Of a DNA stretch of 64,000 bases, positions 50,496 through 61,031 are shown piece after piece (the first letter of the stretch is position 1; each line of letters starts with the position of its first letter). This stretch comes from Enorma massiliensis phI (GTDB lineage: Bacteria; Actinomycetota; Coriobacteriia; Coriobacteriales; Coriobacteriaceae). The position numbers and the translations under genes were made by a program. The notes under the pieces were generated by a model. The model did not search any database. It had not been told where the DNA came from and worked only from the letters and a program-made list of their open reading frames with translations. Location of the stretch: the NCBI RefSeq assembly GCF_000311845.1, contig NZ_HE978574.1:502063-566062 (forward strand), read 5' to 3'.

Positions 50496-51779
50496 TTATT
50501 CAGCTAGGAAATCCACCGCGTACTGGGCGGCGAGCATGGCCCCCTTCACGAGCACGCTCTCGTCCACCCGGTAAAAGCAGGAGTGCTGGGCAAAGGTGGC
50601 GCCCAGGGCAGGGTTGCGCGTGCCCACGAAGGCGAGCACGCCGGGCACGCGGCGCAGGACTTCAGAAAAATCCTCGCCGGAAAGCGTGCCCCGGTAGCAT
50701 CCTACGGCCTCGGGGCCCAGCACGCGCTCAATCGCGCGCCGACACCGTGCGGACGCCGCCCCGTCGTTCACCACCGCACCATGCGCGACGGTGTAGTCGG
50801 TAAGCTCCGCTTCCGCTCCCAGCGCCGCAGCGGTATGCTGCGCGATACGCGCGATGAGCTTCGGCATCGCCTCGTGCGCCGTGTCGCTGTAGGTGCGCAC
50901 GGTGCCGGTGAGGTAAGCAGTCCCGGCGATGACGTTGCGCGCCGTTCCACCATGGAGCTCGCCTACCGTCACCACGGCGGGCTCATAGGGGCTGAGATCG
51001 CGGCTTACGATGGTTTGCAGGTTGTTCACGATCTCGGCGGCGGCTACGATGGCATCGGCTCCGCGCTGCGGCATGGCACCGTGGCACGACGTCCCGCGCA
51101 CGTCGACGCGGAACCAATCGGTGTTTGCCATGCGCGGCCCTGCTTCGCATGAGATGGTCCCCGCGTCCACCTCGCTCCAAATGTGCGCTGCGTAGGCGCC
51201 GTCTACCCCATCGAGCACGCCGGCGTCGATCATCATGCGCGCTCCTTGGCCGTTTTCCTCGGAGGGCTGGAATACCGCGCGCACCTCGCCGTGGAGCGCG
51301 TCGGTCATTTGCGCGAGTACGCGGAGCGCTCCGAGCTGCATGGCGATGTGGCAGTCGTGCCCGCAGGCGTGCATGACCCCCGCGCGCTCGCTGGCGAAGG
51401 GAATGCCGGTGCGCTCGGTGACGGCGAGGGCGTCGATATCGGCCCGAATGAGAAGGCGCCGCCGCGGCGAGCCGTCCTCCCGGTAGGCGTCGGGCGCAGT
51501 GCCGGCAAGCGTGGCGACGAGGCCTGTGTCAAGCGGGCGTTCGTAGGGGATGCGCATGGCGTCGAGCTCGCGGGCAATCGCCTTGGTGGTGCCCACCTCC
51601 TGCAGGCTCAGCTCAGGATGCTGGTGGAAATAGCGGCGCTGCGCGATGACGTACGGCTCTGCCGCGCGCCCGAGCTCCTGGATGCGCGCGGTCGCCCCGA
51701 GCTCCTGGATGCGCGCGGTCGCATAGGCCGTTCCCTGCGCTTGCGATTCCGATGCCGTTCGTGCTTGTTCGCCTGCCAT
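50496..51779 (-). CDS. M20 family amidohydrolase
   Basis: A 427-residue metal-dependent hydrolase of the aminoacylase/carboxypeptidase type (hippurate hydrolase-like). Motifs: IRADIDALAVTE, HACGHDCHIAMQLGA and PSEENGQGARMMIDAG, with the peptidase dimerisation domain after GTSCHGAMPQRGADA. It probably removes acyl groups from N-acylated amino acids. The start at 51779 follows CAGGAGGG; a longer start lacks one. The N-terminus contains a tandem duplication, TARIQELGA then TARIQELG, from a 27-base DNA repeat. Confidence 0.92.
   Translation of the reverse strand: MAGEQARTASESQAQGTAYATARIQELGATARIQELGRAAEPYVIAQRRYFHQHPELSLQEVGTTKAIARELDAMRIPYERPLDTGLVATLAGTAPDAYREDGSPRRRLLIRADIDALAVTERTGIPFASERAGVMHACGHDCHIAMQLGALRVLAQMTDALHGEVRAVFQPSEENGQGARMMIDAGVLDGVDGAYAAHIWSEVDAGTISCEAGPRMANTDWFRVDVRGTSCHGAMPQRGADAIVAAAEIVNNLQTIVSRDLSPYEPAVVTVGELHGGTARNVIAGTAYLTGTVRTYSDTAHEAMPKLIARIAQHTAAALGAEAELTDYTVAHGAVVNDGAASARCRRAIERVLGPEAVGCYRGTLSGEDFSEVLRRVPGVLAFVGTRNPALGATFAQHSCFYRVDESVLVKGAMLAAQYAVDFLAE
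51671..51722. repeat. 27-base tandem duplication inside the amidohydrolase gene
   Basis: CGAGCTCCTGGATGCGCGCG plus GTCGC (25 identical bases) occurs at 51671 and 51698, giving an in-frame nine-residue duplication near the protein's N-terminus. Confidence 0.9.
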
Positions 51780-51884
51780 GCGCCCTCCTGCTTCCGGTGG
51801 CGTTCGCGCCATCGGCTATACTCGTAGCCGTGAACAATCTTACGCTTTATCGGCAGGTGTTGGGCCATATGAATGGGGGCTTCT

Positions 51885-52826
51885 ATGGCTGGGGAAGAAA
51901 CGGGAGCCAAGAAGATCGAGGTTCGTTCCCTCGTGCTGTCCGCGGGCGGCGTCGATGTTGCGGCGGTGCGCGCGCTCATGGCGCGGGATGTGCCCTCGGG
52001 GTATAGAGCACAGACAGCCGATGAGATATTTGATGACTACTGGCGTTGGTTCAGACGGTTCCGCCTCATGGAGATCGTCGGCGTGCTGGGGCTTGCCGCC
52101 GTCGCCCTCATTGCAGGGATGCTCGGCTATATGGTGTGGTATTTCGTATTGCTCGGCCTGGCCATTCTTTCCGCGGTCCTCTTCCGGAGCGTGGTGGGCC
52201 AGCGCGAGCGCAGCATCACGGAAATCATCACGCAAGATTGCGACAGTGCTAAGTGGCGCCGGTTCATGGAGCTTTACGACGAGCGCAACCGCCGGGGGTT
52301 CGTGCGGCGGAGGATCGCGTGCAATATCGCAGCGGCAGATTACGCCGACGGCAGGTATGCCGATGCGATCCGGCGTCTGGCGTCCATTTCGGTTGGCGAG
52401 AGAAGCGCCTTGCGGGCGACGATCTTAAACACGCGCGCGCTCAGCTTGTACTGGCTGGGAGACCAGGAGGCCGCCGAACAGGCGCTCCGGTCTGCGCAGG
52501 AGTTCCGCGACCGCTTTGCACGGAGCCGGGCGGCAAAGGCGGTTGCCGCTTCGGTCTGCGAGAGCGTGGAGCAGAGGCTGCGTCCGGTCGAGACATGGGA
52601 CGCATCCGATCTTGCGCTCATCGTTCGTCGCCTTGAAGGGGCCCAGGCCCACAACGAACGCGCGAGCTGGTGCTTGCGCCTGGCCGAGTATGAGCTGGCG
52701 CACGGTGACACCGAGGTTGCGCACCAGCTTCTCGACGAAAAGGTGCTTTCGCCCATGACGCCCGCCATGCGGCGATCTCGGGACGAGCTGCTGCATGATG
52801 TTGAAGCGCGCATGCAGGGGAGGTAG
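51885..52826 (+). CDS. Membrane protein with TPR-like C-terminal domain
   Basis: A 313-residue protein. Residues 1-65 are soluble, two membrane helices follow (about 66-105, GVLGLAAVALIAGMLGYMVW and onward), and the last 200 residues are helical with a TPR-like pattern (AAADYADGRYADAIRRLASI, LSLYWLGDQEAAEQALRSA). I cannot name the family; the layout suggests a scaffold at the membrane. GGGGG lies six bases before the chosen ATG; one 12 bases earlier is possible. The gene is divergent from the amidohydrolase. Confidence 0.72.
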   Translation: MAGEETGAKKIEVRSLVLSAGGVDVAAVRALMARDVPSGYRAQTADEIFDDYWRWFRRFRLMEIVGVLGLAAVALIAGMLGYMVWYFVLLGLAILSAVLFRSVVGQRERSITEIITQDCDSAKWRRFMELYDERNRRGFVRRRIACNIAAADYADGRYADAIRRLASISVGERSALRATILNTRALSLYWLGDQEAAEQALRSAQEFRDRFARSRAAKAVAASVCESVEQRLRPVETWDASDLALIVRRLEGAQAHNERASWCLRLAEYELAHGDTEVAHQLLDEKVLSPMTPAMRRSRDELLHDVEARMQGR

Positions 52827-53054
52827 GGGCCTTATGCAGATGCACGGGGCGCGGATGGTGTGCGGATAGCGCGCAGCCCGTAGCCCGTAGCCGGTGCTGG
52901 GTAGGCGCTCAAGAAATCTAAGTGTCAATTGATAAGATTTTTTGACTTCGAGTTGTATAAGTTCTCAGAGCTGGGTACTATTCTCTGCGTACGTAAAGGA
53001 CATGGTGCTGCGGAGGCTAGGTGCTCCGCGCAACCGCTGAAGGAGGAACCTTCT

Positions 53055-53342
53055 ATGAGTCTTAAGCCGCTTGGTGATCGCGTCCTGATTAAGCCCGAGG
53101 CTGCTGAGCAGAAGACCGCGTCCGGTCTCTACATCGCCAGCAACGCGCAGGAGAAGCCGCAGCGCGGCGAGGTCGTCGCGGTGGGCGAGGGCAAGCTCAA
53201 CGACAACGGCGAGCGTCTCCCCATGGATGTCAAGCCCGGTGACAAGGTCATCTATGGCAAGTTCGGTGGCAACGAGGTCAAGATCGACGGCGAGGATTAC
53301 CTCCTCATGCGCGTTGACGATATCTACGCGATCGTCGAGTAG
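53055..53342 (+). CDS. groES: Co-chaperonin GroES
   Basis: A 95-residue co-chaperonin that caps GroEL. It shows LKPLGDRVLIKPEAAEQKT, the mobile loop (ASGLYIASNAQEKPQ) and GDKVIYGKFGGNEVK. AGGAGGAAC precedes the ATG. The 228 bases upstream contain no CIRCE operator and no clear HspR (HAIR) site, so heat-shock control is not evident. It is followed 63 bases later by groEL in the same operon. Confidence 0.95.
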   Translation: MSLKPLGDRVLIKPEAAEQKTASGLYIASNAQEKPQRGEVVAVGEGKLNDNGERLPMDVKPGDKVIYGKFGGNEVKIDGEDYLLMRVDDIYAIVE

Positions 53343-53390
53343 CCCTGCCGGCATGGCTTAGCCATTCATTAGGTACTACATCTTAGGTAA

Positions 53391-55043
<1,653 letters not shown>

Positions 55044-55065
55044 TCGCGAGTCCTAGACTCCCACC

Positions 55066-55162
55066 GGAAGGCCCCGGAAGGTTCCTTCGCGCGTGGTCAT
55101 CGCCGCTCGGCAGAGCCGAGCGGCTGCGGGAAACGCGCTCAGGAATCCTTCCGGGGCCTTCC
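55066..55162 (+). terminator. Long hairpin after groEL
   Basis: GGAAGGCCCCGGAAGG (55066-55081) and its exact complement (55147-55162), with TTCC/GGAA just inside, enclose a second stem CCGCTCGGC/GCCGAGCGG. Only a short T run (GCGTTTA) follows. It is probably the groESL terminator or an mRNA-stabilising structure. Confidence 0.72.
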
Positions 55163-55208
55163 TGCGTTTACGGGCTCGCGGGGGGGATGTAGGGGATGAG
55201 AGGGGCTT

Positions 55209-55315
55209 GGGGGCCTCGCGCTGCGCGCATCGGCCCGTGCGGCGGGCACGGGGATGGGCGGGTGGGGAGCTCTGCCGGGGGCCTCGCGCTGCGCGCATCG
55301 GCCCGTGCGGCGGGC
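55209..55315. repeat. 39-base direct repeat
   Basis: GGGGGCCTCGCGCTGCGCGC plus ATCGGCCCGTGCGGCGGGC occurs identically at 55209-55247 and 55277-55315, with 29 bases between. It abuts the 3' end of the FAD oxidoreductase gene. Confidence 0.88.
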
Positions 55316-55322
55316 GCTCTTC

Positions 55323-56717
55323 CTACAGCTCCTCTGCTAGGTAGCCACCCATGAGGTAGCCCATGACGCTTGCCATCATGAGGCCGCGCGTCCACCCGCT
55401 TGAGTCGCCCAGGCAGTGCAGGCCGCGCACATTGGTGGCGAAGCGCTCGTCCATGCGAACGCGGTTGCTGTAGAACTTGAGCTCTGGAGCGTAGAGCAGC
55501 GTCTCGGCTGAGGCGAAGCCGGGGATGGCCTGGTCGACGGCGAGCATGAAGTTCACGATTGAGGTCATGGTGCGGTAGGGCAGCGCGCTTGTGATATCGC
55601 CCGCCACGGCGTCCACGAGGGTGGGCTTGATGTTCGAGCGCGAGAGCTCCTTTTGCCAGGTGCGCTTGCCGTCTAGGATGTCGCCAAAGCGTTGGACGAG
55701 GATGTGTCCGTCTCCGAGCATGTTGCAGAGGCGTCCAACATTTTGGGCGTATGCGATGGGCTGGTTGAACGGCTCGCGGAAATTGTGCGTCACGAGCACG
55801 GCTAGGTTGGTGTTCTCGCTCTTGCGCTCTTTGTACGAATGGCCGTTCACCACCGCCAGGCCGCCGTCATAGTTCTCCTGGCTTACAAAGCCGCCGGGGT
55901 TTTGGCAGAACGTGCGCACCTTGTTGCGGAAGGGGTTGGGATAGCCGATAAGCTTGCTCTCGTAGAGCACGTCGTTCACGCGCTCCATCACCTCATTGCG
56001 CACCTCGACGCGTACACCCATATCAACGGCGCCCGGAACATGGTCGATGCCGTGCTCGGAGCAAAGGTGCTCGAGCCAATCCGCTCCGCGGCGGCCCGTT
56101 GCCACGATGACGCGCTCGGCGTCAATGCGCAGCGCCCCCTCGGGTCCTTCGGCGACGACGCCTCGGCACGCGCCATCCTCAATGATGAGATCGCGGCAGT
56201 CGGTGTTGAACACGATCTCTACGCCTCGGTCAATGAGGTCCCGCTCGATTCGTCCATAGATTTCCTGGGCTTTCTCGGTTCCGAGGTGACGGATGGGGCA
56301 GTCGACGAGTTTAAGTCCGGCTTGGATCGCTCGCAGGCGAATCTTACGTACAGATTCCGGCGCATCGACCCCCTCGACGTGCTCATCGGCACCAAACGCA
56401 AGATAGATGCCATCGACTTCGTTGATGGTCTTTTGGGCAAGGTCGCACCCAATGAGCTCAGGAAGATCGCCGCCCACCTCGTGCGAGAGAGACAGCTTTC
56501 CATCCGAGAATGCGCCGGCCCCAGAAAACCCCGTGGTTATGCGGCACGGGCTGCACTGAACGCAGCGGCCTGCACGCGCTTTGGGGCATGAGCGCTTTTC
56601 GATGGGCAGGCCCTTCTCAACCATGACGATGTGAAGCTGCGGGCGCTCGCGTATGAGCCTGAGCGCCGTGAAGATGCCCGAAGGCCCAGCTCCAACGATG
56701 GCTACATCTGCTTGCAT
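55323..56717 (-). CDS. NAD(P)/FAD-dependent oxidoreductase
   Basis: A 464-residue flavoprotein. FAD is bound by an N-terminal Rossmann motif, VAIVGAGPSGIF, with the acidic residue in VMVEKG. A cysteine cluster (CPKARAGRCVQCSPC) follows, typical of a family annotated as FAD-dependent dehydrogenases of anaerobes. Late motifs include VATGRRGADWLEHL and LGDSSGWTRGLMMASVMG. The substrate is unknown. AGGAAGGA precedes the ATG at 56717. It is divergent from the PRD regulator. Confidence 0.86.
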   Translation of the reverse strand: MQADVAIVGAGPSGIFTALRLIRERPQLHIVMVEKGLPIEKRSCPKARAGRCVQCSPCRITTGFSGAGAFSDGKLSLSHEVGGDLPELIGCDLAQKTINEVDGIYLAFGADEHVEGVDAPESVRKIRLRAIQAGLKLVDCPIRHLGTEKAQEIYGRIERDLIDRGVEIVFNTDCRDLIIEDGACRGVVAEGPEGALRIDAERVIVATGRRGADWLEHLCSEHGIDHVPGAVDMGVRVEVRNEVMERVNDVLYESKLIGYPNPFRNKVRTFCQNPGGFVSQENYDGGLAVVNGHSYKERKSENTNLAVLVTHNFREPFNQPIAYAQNVGRLCNMLGDGHILVQRFGDILDGKRTWQKELSRSNIKPTLVDAVAGDITSALPYRTMTSIVNFMLAVDQAIPGFASAETLLYAPELKFYSNRVRMDERFATNVRGLHCLGDSSGWTRGLMMASVMGYLMGGYLAEEL

Positions 56718-56931
56718 GGCAATCCTTCCTGTGCGTTTCGTTTTGCCAGTGTGATACTCTAACGTTGCCGCCGGCTCGCCACAAGGGCGCCCGTACTTCC
56801 CGCCGAGCAGGTGTGCCAAATAAAAATGCAGGTAAAGGCCATTCTTATATACACATTGCCACGAACGCGGCATTGCCTGTGATGGAGTCGGGGACGTGCG
56901 CCCGTAGGATGAAGCTGTCGAAGGGGGGCTA

Positions 56932-58920
56932 GTGAAGGCGATCGAACTCGTAACATATCTGAATGAGCGCGCGGCTGCATCGATTGATGAGCTGACGTCC
57001 GAGTTCGAGGTGAGCGCTCGCACGGTGCGCCTGCACATTCAACGCACCAACGATATGCTCGAAGGCCTTGCCCACATCTCCTACGCGCGCAAGCAGGGTG
57101 GCTATGTGCTCTCTGTAATCAACGAAGAGGGCTTCAGCGAATGGTTGGACCGCATGCGCCGCTTCGGCGACCTCGACGGCAGCGCCTCAGAGAAGCGCAC
57201 CACCTATCTCATCAATGATTTGCTCATGCGCGACGATTGGGTGACCGTTGCGAGCATGGCCCAGGTTCTCTACGTGTCGCCTCAGAGCATTTCGAAGGAC
57301 CTGAAAGCTGTGGAGGCAAAGCTCGGCGAGTACGACCTGGCGCTTGAGAAGCGTCCGCGCTACGGCGTGCGCGTTCGAGGCTCCGAGCTCAACCGTCGCC
57401 TCTGCCTTGCAAGTATCGCAACGGAAGGCGTGATTGGCTCGAATCCGTTCGGCGATGAAACGGTTCCCCAGCTGGTGAAGACCATCGCCGGTTGCATCGA
57501 ACGGGCGCTCGAGGAGCATCCGGTCTACATGAGCATGCTCGCCTTCCAGAATCTCGTAGTGCATCTTATGGTTGCGTTCTATCGCATCAAAGAGGATTGC
57601 CTGATCCTTCTCGACGACGAGACGCTCGATCGCATTCGCCTCACGCCCGAGTTTGCCGCAGCCAGAAGCGTTGCCAAACAGCTCGATGGGGCCTTTGGCA
57701 TCACCCTGCCCGAATCGGAGGTCGCCTACATCGCCATTCACCTCGCGGGAAAGAAGAGCATCATTCCCGAGGAGAGCGCCGCTGCCGGTGCTTCTTCTGC
57801 CGGGGGAGGCCATGCGGGCGCCGAGGGCTCCCATGATGGCGCGAGGGGTGCTGCGCCCCACGACGCTCGCGGGGTCATCATTCCCGATGAGGTGTGGAAC
57901 GTGGTCACCGAGATGCTCGACCGCGTGTGGGAGCTCTTCCATTTCGATTTTCGCGACGATCTTGAGCTGCGCATGAACCTTGCTCGGCACATCGTTCCCT
58001 TGGTTACGCGCCTGCGCTTCAATATGAGCATCGATAACCCGCTGCTTTCGGATATCAAGACGAGGTTCCCGCTCGCCTTCGCGATGGCGCTCGATGCTGC
58101 CGACGTGCTCGGTAGGCATTACGGCACCACACTCTCTCAGGCGGAGACGGGCTATATCGCCCTTGCGTTCGCGCTTGCCCTTGACCGCTTGCGTGAGGAG
58201 GGGCCGCGCCGCAACGTTGTGGTGGTGTGCGCTTCGGGGCTCGGGACTTCTCGGCTGCTCGAACATGCGATCAGGAGACAGTTCGGCGATCGCATCGATA
58301 AGGTGGTGCCCTGCGACGCCCTGCATGTCGAGGCGATGGACTTCACCGGCTTCGACTACATCTTCACGACGGTCCCTCTCGAGGGTGAGTTCCCGATTCC
58401 CGTGCAGGAGATCCACTCATTCCTGAACGAGGTTGACGTGCGGCAGATTAACGAGCTGCTTCGCGCTTCGGCAGATATGGGTGCGGGGCTCTTCGACCCG
58501 GCCTGGTTCGACCCCCATCTCGATGCGGAGACGCCCCATGAGGCTATCTGCGGCCTCGCCGAGCTCATGGTCGAGCGCGCGGGGGCACCCGCCGAGCTCG
58601 TGGAGCTCGCATTGGAGCGCGAGAGCGCCGCATCAACCGCTTTCGGTAGCGGTCTAGCGCTCCCTCATCCCATACGCTCCCTGCCCGGACCCACGAAGGT
58701 GTGCGCAGGCATTCCCAACCGCCCCATCCGTTGGGGTGACAAGGATGTTGAGCTGGTGCTGCTTGTAGCGATCGGCGACGACGGCCGCAACGCGCTGGAT
58801 TGGTTCTTCTCGCGTATGGCTGAGTTGCTATCTCACGAAGAGCGCGTGAAGCGCATCGTGGACGATCGAAGTTTTGAAGTGATGATGCAGGAAATCGCCC
58901 ATGGCGAGGAAAGGAGCTGA
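56932..58920 (+). CDS. PRD-containing transcriptional regulator (MtlR/LicR type)
   Basis: A 662-residue PTS-controlled activator. Order: an N-terminal HTH (IDELTSEFEVSARTVRLHI), a second HTH (VASMAQVLYVSPQSISKDL), two PRDs with histidines in AIHLAGKK and HYGTTLSQAETGYIA, an EIIB-like domain with Cys in VVVCASGLGTSRLL, and an EIIA-like domain with His in LALPHPIRS. A ~30-residue Gly/Ala/His-rich linker interrupts the PRD region. It should switch the downstream beta-glucoside PTS operon according to sugar supply. GTG start after GAAGGGGGG. Confidence 0.9.
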   Translation: MKAIELVTYLNERAAASIDELTSEFEVSARTVRLHIQRTNDMLEGLAHISYARKQGGYVLSVINEEGFSEWLDRMRRFGDLDGSASEKRTTYLINDLLMRDDWVTVASMAQVLYVSPQSISKDLKAVEAKLGEYDLALEKRPRYGVRVRGSELNRRLCLASIATEGVIGSNPFGDETVPQLVKTIAGCIERALEEHPVYMSMLAFQNLVVHLMVAFYRIKEDCLILLDDETLDRIRLTPEFAAARSVAKQLDGAFGITLPESEVAYIAIHLAGKKSIIPEESAAAGASSAGGGHAGAEGSHDGARGAAPHDARGVIIPDEVWNVVTEMLDRVWELFHFDFRDDLELRMNLARHIVPLVTRLRFNMSIDNPLLSDIKTRFPLAFAMALDAADVLGRHYGTTLSQAETGYIALAFALALDRLREEGPRRNVVVVCASGLGTSRLLEHAIRRQFGDRIDKVVPCDALHVEAMDFTGFDYIFTTVPLEGEFPIPVQEIHSFLNEVDVRQINELLRASADMGAGLFDPAWFDPHLDAETPHEAICGLAELMVERAGAPAELVELALERESAASTAFGSGLALPHPIRSLPGPTKVCAGIPNRPIRWGDKDVELVLLVAIGDDGRNALDWFFSRMAELLSHEERVKRIVDDRSFEVMMQEIAHGEERS

Positions 58921-58922
58921 GC

Positions 58923-59276
58923 ATGTCTGAAGAAAAGCGGAGCATGGAGGCGCAGCAGGTCGGGGGGCAGGATGTTGAGCTCATCCCGTTTGCGCTCATC
59001 GCCGATGCCGGCGAGGCCAAGAGCCTTGCGTTCATGGCGCTGAACGAGGCCAAACAGGGCAACTTCGAAGCGTGCGATGACTATATGAAGCAGTCGGATG
59101 AGGCCTATCTGCGTGCGCACAATACGCAGACCGAGATTCTGGTCAAGGAGGCAAACGGCGAGCACATGCCTGTAAACGTCATGCTCGTTCACGCCCAGGA
59201 CCATCTCATGACCTCGAATCTCGCGCGCGAGCTCATTCGCGAGCTTATCGAGCTGTATCGCGTCCGCAACGCGTAG
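58923..59276 (+). CDS. PTS lactose/cellobiose-type EIIA
   Basis: A 117-residue phosphotransfer protein of the lactose/cellobiose family. The phosphorylated histidine is His90 in MLVHAQDHLMTS. It takes phosphate from HPr and passes it to the EIIB encoded downstream. The first 18 residues form an extension without family similarity. AAAGGAG lies before the ATG. It starts two bases after the regulator, so regulator and PTS genes are one operon. Confidence 0.93.
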   Translation: MSEEKRSMEAQQVGGQDVELIPFALIADAGEAKSLAFMALNEAKQGNFEACDDYMKQSDEAYLRAHNTQTEILVKEANGEHMPVNVMLVHAQDHLMTSNLARELIRELIELYRVRNA

Positions 59277-59327
59277 CCACTTGTCGTAATGCCGGTGGCA
59301 TGCCGGCAGGGGACCCAGGGAGGGAAC

Positions 59328-60743
59328 ATGGACACTACCGCACCGTTTTTCTGGGGGAGCGCGACTGCTTCCTACCAGTGTGAAGGAGCCTGGCAGGAGG
59401 GCGGGAAGGCCGAATCGATGTGGGATCGCTACCTGCATGAAAACGATTTGGAGAATGGCGATGTGGCGAGCGACCACTACCACCGCTACCGCGAGGACAT
59501 CGAGACCATGGCGAAAGGTGGCCAGAATGCCTATCGTTTCTCGCTCTCGTGGCCCCGCATCATCAAGAATCGCGAGGGTGAGGTCAACGAGGAAGGCATT
59601 GCCTTCTACAACAGCCTGATCGATACCTGCCATGAGTTCGGTGTCGAGCCCTTCGTAACCATCTACCATTGGGACCTTCCGCAGTACTGGGAGGATGAGG
59701 GCGGCTGGCTGAACGAGGAGACGGCGCACGCCTTCGAGCACTATGCACGCGTCTGCTTCGATCGCTTCGGCGACCGCGTGCGCTATTGGGCGACCTTCAA
59801 CGAGCCTAAGTGGTTCGTCATGAGCGGGTACCTCATCGGTAACTATCCGCCCGCCCTGCAGGATCCCGAGAAGTGCGCGCGCGCAGCGTTCAACGTCATG
59901 TATGCGTCGGCGCTCGGCGTGAAGGCGTTCCGCGCGGGCGGTTATGAGGGCTCTATCGGCATCGTGCACAGCTTTGGGCCCGTCGACGGCGTGGATGACA
60001 CCCTCGAGACCAAGATTGCCATGCGGTTCGCCGACAACTACGCAAATAACTGGATTCTCGATACCGCCGCTACAGGCGAGCTTCCCATCGATTTGCTCAC
60101 CGACCTCAACCGTCGCTTTGACCTGTCGTACATTACGCCCGACAAGCTTCAGGCGCTTCGCGAGGGTACCGTCGACTTCCTGGGTCTCAACTACTACTCG
60201 CGCGTGCTCGTGCGGCCCTATACCGATGGCGAGACCCAGCTCGTGGTGAACAATTCCGGCTCGGCCTTCAAGGGGTCCCAGCGCGTGGTGATCAAGGGCT
60301 GGTTCGAGCAGGTGCTCGACGATCCCAACATGCAGACGACTGAGTGGGGCACCGAGATTTACCCCGACGGTCTGCGTCGTGGCCTCATTGAAGTGACGCG
60401 TCGCTACCATCTGCCCATCTACATCACGGAGAACGGCATCGGCGTGGCCGAGGACGTGAGCCAGGGCGAGGTCCAGGACGATTATCGCATCGCCTTTATG
60501 AAAGATCATATCGCCGCCATCAAAGCTGCCCAGGAAGCTGGGGCCGACGTACGCGGTTATTTCGTATGGAGCACCTTCGACCTGTATTCATGGAAGAACG
60601 GGTGCCGCAAGCGCTATGGGCTTGTCGCGGTTGACTTCGAGAACGGGTACACCCGTACCCCCAAGAAGAGCTACCGCTGGTATCGCGATTTCATCGCGGG
60701 CGAGCAGACTGGAAAACCCTATCAGGAGGAGGGGCAACGATGA
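59328..60743 (+). CDS. GH1 6-phospho-beta-glucosidase
   Basis: A 471-residue family 1 glycoside hydrolase, expected to hydrolyse phosphorylated cellobiose or related beta-glucosides once imported. The acid/base Glu159 is in TFNEPKW and the nucleophile Glu368 in ITENGIG; the N-terminal FFWGSATASYQCEGAW is typical. GGGAGGG precedes the ATG at 59328. It lies between the EIIA and EIIB genes and overlaps EIIB by four bases. Confidence 0.94.
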   Translation: MDTTAPFFWGSATASYQCEGAWQEGGKAESMWDRYLHENDLENGDVASDHYHRYREDIETMAKGGQNAYRFSLSWPRIIKNREGEVNEEGIAFYNSLIDTCHEFGVEPFVTIYHWDLPQYWEDEGGWLNEETAHAFEHYARVCFDRFGDRVRYWATFNEPKWFVMSGYLIGNYPPALQDPEKCARAAFNVMYASALGVKAFRAGGYEGSIGIVHSFGPVDGVDDTLETKIAMRFADNYANNWILDTAATGELPIDLLTDLNRRFDLSYITPDKLQALREGTVDFLGLNYYSRVLVRPYTDGETQLVVNNSGSAFKGSQRVVIKGWFEQVLDDPNMQTTEWGTEIYPDGLRRGLIEVTRRYHLPIYITENGIGVAEDVSQGEVQDDYRIAFMKDHIAAIKAAQEAGADVRGYFVWSTFDLYSWKNGCRKRYGLVAVDFENGYTRTPKKSYRWYRDFIAGEQTGKPYQEEGQR

Positions 60744-61030
60744 GAAAAGTCATGTTGGTGTGCAACGCTGGGATGTCCACCGGCATCATGGCAAAGAAGA
60801 TCGAGGAGGCGAGCGAGGGCACCCTGGAGGTCGCTGCCTACGGCGAGGCTGAGTTCGAAGACCATCTCGAGGGCGTCGAGATGATTCTCGTGGGGCCGCA
60901 AATTCGCTACCTCGTTCCCAACATTCAGGCCAAGGTGTCGTGCCCGGTGGATTCCATCGCTCCGCAGCACTACGGCGTTATGAACGGCAAGGCTGTCTAT
61001 CAGCAGATCATCGATCGTATCGGAGCCTAA
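60740..61030 (+). CDS. PTS cellobiose-type EIIB
   Basis: A 96-residue EIIB of the lactose/cellobiose family, with the phosphorylated Cys8 in VCNAGMSTG. It receives phosphate from EIIA and donates it to the sugar during passage through EIIC. The ATG overlaps the GH1 stop; GGAGGAGG lies inside the GH1 end. It starts the EIIB-EIIC pair, one base from the next gene. Confidence 0.94.
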   Translation: MRKVMLVCNAGMSTGIMAKKIEEASEGTLEVAAYGEAEFEDHLEGVEMILVGPQIRYLVPNIQAKVSCPVDSIAPQHYGVMNGKAVYQQIIDRIGA

Positions 61031-61031
61031 T

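Noticed and set aside
52827-53054. CIRCE or HAIR operator before groES
   Set aside because: Neither TTAGCACTC-N9-GAGTGCTAA nor CTTGAGT-N7-ACTCAAG is present in recognisable form.
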